The translations under genes were made by a program, and so were the position numbers. This document shows, piece after piece, positions 15,500 to 18,320 of a stretch of DNA of 18,320 nt. Source of the DNA: an uncultured Ruminococcus sp. (lineage in GTDB: Bacteria; Bacillota; Clostridia; Oscillospirales; Acutalibacteraceae). The DNA lies in the NCBI GenBank assembly GCA_902773165.1, contig CACYDO010000090.1, forward strand, positions 1 to 18,320, read 5' to 3'. Positions within the stretch are counted from its first letter, which is position 1. The number at the start of each line of letters is the position of its first letter. A model generated the notes under the pieces. The model was not told where the DNA came from. It ran no database searches and was given only the letters and a program-made list of their open reading frames with translations.

Positions 15500-15544
15500 C
15501 TGATCGGCTGCCTGTCGTGTAAACATTTTGAGTACGGCGATCAG
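15500..15544 (+). repeat. structured first half of the degV leader
   Basis: CTGATCG (15500-15506) pairs perfectly with CGATCAG (15538-15544); TGCCTG (15509-15514) could alternatively pair with CAGGCA (15542-15547). AGTTAGTT (15464-15471) is complementary to AACTAACT (15566-15573), which would enclose the whole region. CTGCGGCGCG is repeated directly at 15490-15499 and 15554-15563. Confidence 0.4.
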
Positions 15545-15559
15545 GCAAAACACCTGCGG

Positions 15560-15675
15560 CGCGGAAACTAACTGTCCGTCACTCAAAGTAAAGTCGGAAC
15601 TGCCTCCGGGCGCTTGCCCGGCGGAATTGCCTCCGGGCGCTTGCCCGGCGGAACTACCCCCGGGTGCATACCCGG
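15560..15675 (+). repeat. dispersed hairpin repeat, copy A, with three hairpins on a 27-bp period
   Basis: Bases 15560-15621 match copy B (3838-3900, minus strand). The hairpin unit is then repeated: stems CCGGGC/GCCCGG with loop GCTT at 15606-15621 and 15633-15648, and CCGGGT/ACCCGG with loop GCAT at 15660-15675, period 27. Each is preceded by CGGAACTGCCT or a near copy (CGGAATTGCCT, CGGAACTACCC). The third stem has a compensated C-to-T/G-to-A change. The array ends about 12 bases before the degV ribosome binding site. Confidence 0.85.
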
Positions 15676-15704
15676 CGGAGATCAAATAAGGAGTTTGCTT
15701 GCAT

Positions 15705-16565
15705 ATGACAAGAAAGATCAAGATCACATCAGACAGTACGTGCGACCTTGGAAAGTCGCTAAGCACAGAATATGACATTGAAACTGCTCCCCTTCACGTT
15801 GTTTACGGCGAAGAGAGCTTTGACGATATGATCAACATAACACCCGAGGATATCATCAGGCGTTACAGCGAGAAAAAGGAGCTGCCGAAAACTGCGGCTG
15901 TCAGCGTATGGGAATACACGCAGATGTTTAAAAAATACGTTGATGACGGCTACGAGGTAGTTCACATCAACTTAGGCTCTTCCATCTCGTCAACACACCA
16001 GAACGCTGTTGCTGCAGCGGCAGAAGTTGGAAATGTATACGTTGTAGATTCACAAAGTCTTTCCTGCGGCACAGGTCTGCTCGTTCTTAAAGCTTCCGAT
16101 CTAGTAAAGAAGACGGAGCTTTCTGCAAAAGAGATCGCCGAAGAGATAGAAGAAACTGTGAAGAAAATTCGCATGAGCTTTGTGATTGACGATCTGGAAT
16201 TTCTGCGTGCAGGCGGCAGATGTTCAACTCTTGCCATGCTTGGAGCTAACCTGCTGAGCATAAAGCCGTGTATAGAGGTTGATAACTCCAAAGGCTCTGC
16301 GATGACGGTCGGAAGAAAATACAGAGGCAAGCTTGAAAAGGTAGTGCCGCAGTATACGCGCGAAAAGCTTGCGCAGTATACGAATTTTGATTCAACCAGA
16401 GCATTCATCGTATCTCGAAACGTTTCTCCTGATATTGTTAACAGCATGTGTGAGATCGTTGAATCTCTCGGCGCATTCAACGAAATACTTACAAGTGAAG
16501 CAAGCTGTGTAATAACGAGCCACTGCGGTCCGGGAACGATAGGTATAGGATTTTTAACAACGTAA
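15705..16565 (+). CDS. DegV family fatty-acid-binding protein
   Basis: DegV proteins bind a single fatty acid and, as FakB, present it to the kinase FakA. The 286 residues open with KIKITSDSTCDL, the family start. Later parts include INLGSSISSTHQNAVAAA, VYVVDSQSLSCGTGLLVL, FLRAGGRCS and the C-terminal VITSHCGPGTIGIGFL, where His and Gly residues belong to the ligand site. The usual TSQPS-type segment reads KTAAVSVWEY here, a variation within the family. Start: AAGGAG (15688-15693) is 11 bases before ATG 15705 and 5 before an in-frame TTG at 15699; the ATG is preferred and begins the family match. No fakA is in the window. The function as a fatty-acid carrier is inferred from the family. Confidence 0.93.
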   Translation: MTRKIKITSDSTCDLGKSLSTEYDIETAPLHVVYGEESFDDMINITPEDIIRRYSEKKELPKTAAVSVWEYTQMFKKYVDDGYEVVHINLGSSISSTHQNAVAAAAEVGNVYVVDSQSLSCGTGLLVLKASDLVKKTELSAKEIAEEIEETVKKIRMSFVIDDLEFLRAGGRCSTLAMLGANLLSIKPCIEVDNSKGSAMTVGRKYRGKLEKVVPQYTREKLAQYTNFDSTRAFIVSRNVSPDIVNSMCEIVESLGAFNEILTSEASCVITSHCGPGTIGIGFLTT

Positions 16566-16576
16566 AACACATAAAC

Positions 16577-16613
16577 AAAAAAGCTTCCGGAGAACGATTC
16601 CGGAAGCTTTTTT
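16577..16613. terminator. shared bidirectional terminator of degV and the convergent operon
   Basis: A 14-bp stem AAAAAAGCTTCCGG/CCGGAAGCTTTTTT (16577-16590 with 16600-16613) and a 9-base loop. The T run on each strand serves degV (ending 16565) and the minus-strand operon (ending 16618). Confidence 0.93.
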
Positions 16614-16617
16614 GATC

Positions 16618-16962
16618 TTAATAATACTCTGTACTCTGGTACAGCATATTATAGTTGATATCGGCGAGAGAGTCTTTGATATAGCGGACGATCTCGTCGA
16701 TTTTTCGCATATTCTCGACGGTTATGACGATACCGTCAATACCGTCGAGCTGAAAAATAAATTCATGCGGAGAGGTAGTAACACGATACTGCTCCATACC
16801 CAAACTTTCACGCTCACCCCCGCAAAGCTTTGCAAAGCCGCGGATCAGACCTTCAAAATTATCCTCCAAACCTGAAAGCTCTTCATCGGCTGAGTGTTCG
16901 ATAATTATCCTGCCTGTGTTGTAATTAATATGGGCAATACCGTATTTTTCGTTAAAAAGCAC
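16618..16962 (-). CDS. 114-residue protein of unknown function
   Basis: No family recognised. The protein is acidic and soluble-looking, with no signal peptide or membrane span. Predicted pattern: an N-terminal beta-rich part (GIAHINYNTGRIIIEH), a helix (about 27-47, EELSGLEDNFEGLIRGFAK), a beta part (EFIFQLDGIDGIVITVE), then a C-terminal helix (MRKIDEIVRYIKDSL) and a Tyr-rich end. The start is GTG at 16962, supported by GGGAGG eight bases upstream; no in-frame ATG with a binding site competes. It is the last gene of an operon with the 62-residue peptide (52-base gap) and the surface protein, and stops just before the shared terminator. A small adaptor or regulatory role for that operon is only a guess. 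Confidence 0.75.
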   Translation of the reverse strand: MLFNEKYGIAHINYNTGRIIIEHSADEELSGLEDNFEGLIRGFAKLCGGERESLGMEQYRVTTSPHEFIFQLDGIDGIVITVENMRKIDEIVRYIKDSLADINYNMLYQSTEYY

Positions 16963-17014
16963 TGCTCTTCCCTCCCATGCCGTTCAGACGCATGCAGCGC
17001 CGCTGTAAATGATG

Positions 17015-17203
17015 TTATTCGTCATCATCAGGAGCATAGAACTTATGTCCGTACGCTGATTTACCGGCATAATAGAGTGTATTGCCAGCTGCATTACCGC
17101 CGCTTCCTGCAACATCTCCGGGGGTTTCTGAATTGGTCAAAACATCATCATTTGAATCGAACCAAAAAACCTCGCAGAAAGGCTGATCGTAATACTTTTT
17201 CAT
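17015..17203 (-). CDS. 62-residue peptide with glycine-rich, acidic tail
   Basis: ATG 17203 is chosen over an ATG at 17230 because AAGGAGA (rc of 17214-17220) lies 10-11 bases before it. The peptide starts MKKYYDQPFCEVFWFDSNDD, continues VLTNSETPGDVAG, and ends with a Gly/Ala/Asn- and Tyr-rich part and the acidic DDDE tail. A single Cys is at position 9; there is no membrane span. The MKKY-x-P-x-EVxxF-DVLTxS pattern is like that of short uncharacterised peptides I associate with gut Clostridia, but I cannot name a family. It is 37 bases after the surface-protein gene and 52 before the 114-residue gene, all on one strand. No peptide-modifying enzyme or transporter is in view. Confidence 0.72.
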   Translation of the reverse strand: MKKYYDQPFCEVFWFDSNDDVLTNSETPGDVAGSGGNAAGNTLYYAGKSAYGHKFYAPDDDE

Positions 17204-17240
17204 AAAAGTGTGTTCTCCTTTCAACATCATCTCTTACCGA

Positions 17241-18320
17241 TCACGCATTTGCATTTGCGTATGTTACAGCTTCCTTGTAATAGAGATAAAGAGCTTTCAC
17301 CAGATATTTGATTGAATTATCAGCAGACTCATTATTAGACATCGAGTAAGCATAGCACATTGGAGAATAATTGATCGTATAAACGACATTCTCATCACTC
17401 TTACTCTGGATTTTCATTTCTATCATCTTTCCGAGATCAGCTGTTTTTATTCCGCTGATCTGTACGTAATAGGTGTTTTCCATATTTGTCTTTTTGACAA
17501 TACTGCAGGAAGCACCATCAACGCCCGAAACAGTTGCTGTACACAGTTTCTTAAGATTAGCACCTTCCGGAACCGTAAAATAATGACGAACGCTTATTTC
17601 ATTACTCAGGATAAGCGTTGAGTGAACATACGCTACACCATCCGGGAGAGCTCCTCCTTTTGAGCTTTTATAACTATCGCCGTCTTCTGTTTGCGGTATC
17701 GTTGTACTCTGAATAACATTTTTCTGAGTATCAGATAAGTCTAAAAGTACATCTACATCAAAATCAAAATACCTATTCGCACACAAACCATAAGCCTGAG
17801 TTGCTTCAACAACATTATGAGCCTTTTGTACATCTGTATCAGAACTATTCGCAGCAGTTTCGAGATAATCTTTTACAGAATAATTTGCTTCTGTACCATA
17901 TGCACCGTTATAATAGGGCCGAATTGTAATGTCCTCGTTGATCTCACGAGCGTAGAATTCGGCAGTGTAAGCAAGATATACGTTTGAATTCTCTGCCTGT
18001 TTCGTTAAGCTGCTGAAAGGTATCTCGTGAGTTTCATTCTTAAAGGAAACAACGACCTTACCGTCCTCGGCTGTGATAATTTTATCATCAATTCTCATAT
18101 AGAGGTTGAGCCTTATAACATCGCTCAGCTCAGCATTTCCGCCAGCAAATTCACATACCGGATCCGGCTCGGGAACTTCGATCTTTTCTGATACATTGTA
18201 AAGCGTTGTATCTTCGAGAATAAGCTCACCCTCTGTCATCTGCTTAGTCTTTTCCTCGTCTGAGTAAACCGTTGTTTCATAACCATTGGTTAAAGCGTCG
18301 GGCATTTTCCATGTATGGTA
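17241..18320 (-). CDS. secreted or surface protein, N terminus outside the window
   Basis: The frame stays open to base 18320, so the N terminus, including any signal peptide, is not visible; 359 residues remain. They open with a segment ending in GELILEDTTLYN, the form of the last strand of an InlB-type (Listeria-Bacteroides) repeat seen in Firmicute surface proteins. An Ig-like beta-rich stretch follows (IRLNLYMRIDDKI ... FYAREINEDITIRPYY), then YSVKDYLETAANSS...VVEATQAYGLCANRYFDF, a helical pattern common at the C-terminal side of such proteins. A second beta region follows and the protein ends in a helical IKYLVKALYLYYKEAVTYA. No LPXTG, dockerin or catalytic motif is seen, so attachment and function are unknown. 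It is first of the three-gene operon ending at the shared terminator. Confidence 0.85.
   Translation of the reverse strand, partial: YHTWKMPDALTNGYETTVYSDEEKTKQMTEGELILEDTTLYNVSEKIEVPEPDPVCEFAGGNAELSDVIRLNLYMRIDDKIITAEDGKVVVSFKNETHEIPFSSLTKQAENSNVYLAYTAEFYAREINEDITIRPYYNGAYGTEANYSVKDYLETAANSSDTDVQKAHNVVEATQAYGLCANRYFDFDVDVLLDLSDTQKNVIQSTTIPQTEDGDSYKSSKGGALPDGVAYVHSTLILSNEISVRHYFTVPEGANLKKLCTATVSGVDGASCSIVKKTNMENTYYVQISGIKTADLGKMIEMKIQSKSDENVVYTINYSPMCYAYSMSNNESADNSIKYLVKALYLYYKEAVTYANANA

Noticed and set aside
15606..15675. CRISPR-like array
   Set aside because: Units are 27 bp without unique spacers and each unit is itself a hairpin; no cas genes are near.
15485..15778. Minus-strand frame with repeated APGG(S/N)SAGQ units
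   Set aside because: The protein repeat is only the 27-bp DNA hairpin repeat translated; no ribosome binding site, and it overlaps the degV start.

Overview
The window looks like chromosomal DNA of a low-to-mid GC gut Firmicute of the Oscillospiraceae, probably close to Ruminococcus. This is an inference from gene content, from strong sigma-A type promoters with consensus ribosome binding sites, and from a PcrA helicase carrying a long insert between its first two motifs. Most genes are housekeeping. No CRISPR array, insertion sequence with transposase, tRNA or rRNA is visible.

Layout. Bases 1-423 hold no protein gene, but carry a complete minus-strand small-RNA unit (promoter, two hairpins, terminator) and a terminator behind pcrA. 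Bases 424-3767 (minus) are a two-gene operon: a YjdF/DUF2238-like membrane protein and pcrA. Bases 3798-4235 are a repeat-rich gap with GC-rich hairpins. An HD-domain phosphohydrolase (plus) follows, then on the minus strand a membrane-anchored L,D-transpeptidase and queA. From 8074 to 16613 everything reads plus: asd, dapB, ppk1, a pyrophosphate-type or group III pfkA, birA, a 48-residue membrane peptide, and degV. The last 1.7 kb (minus) is an operon of a secreted or surface protein cut by the window edge, a 62-residue peptide and a 114-residue protein of unknown function. It faces degV across a shared bidirectional terminator.

How the genes fit together. asd and dapB supply aspartate-family and diaminopimelate precursors for the peptidoglycan that the L,D-transpeptidase would cross-link. 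ppk1 and the PFK are both phosphate-energy enzymes. birA charges biotin enzymes. degV binds fatty acids.

The most unusual content is between genes. (1) The small-RNA unit at the left edge. (2) A dispersed hairpin repeat family, seven hairpins at two loci 11 kb apart, whose stems change in a compensated way while the loop and an upstream motif stay constant. (3) Face-to-face promoters for asd and queA whose leaders should be complementary over about 80 bases. (4) A promoter, competing hairpins and intrinsic terminator in front of birA that look like an attenuator. (5) A closed multi-branched inverted repeat directly before the ppk1 ribosome binding site. (6) An operator-like inverted repeat over the possible -10 box of the 48-residue peptide gene. 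None matches a riboswitch class I can recognise by eye.
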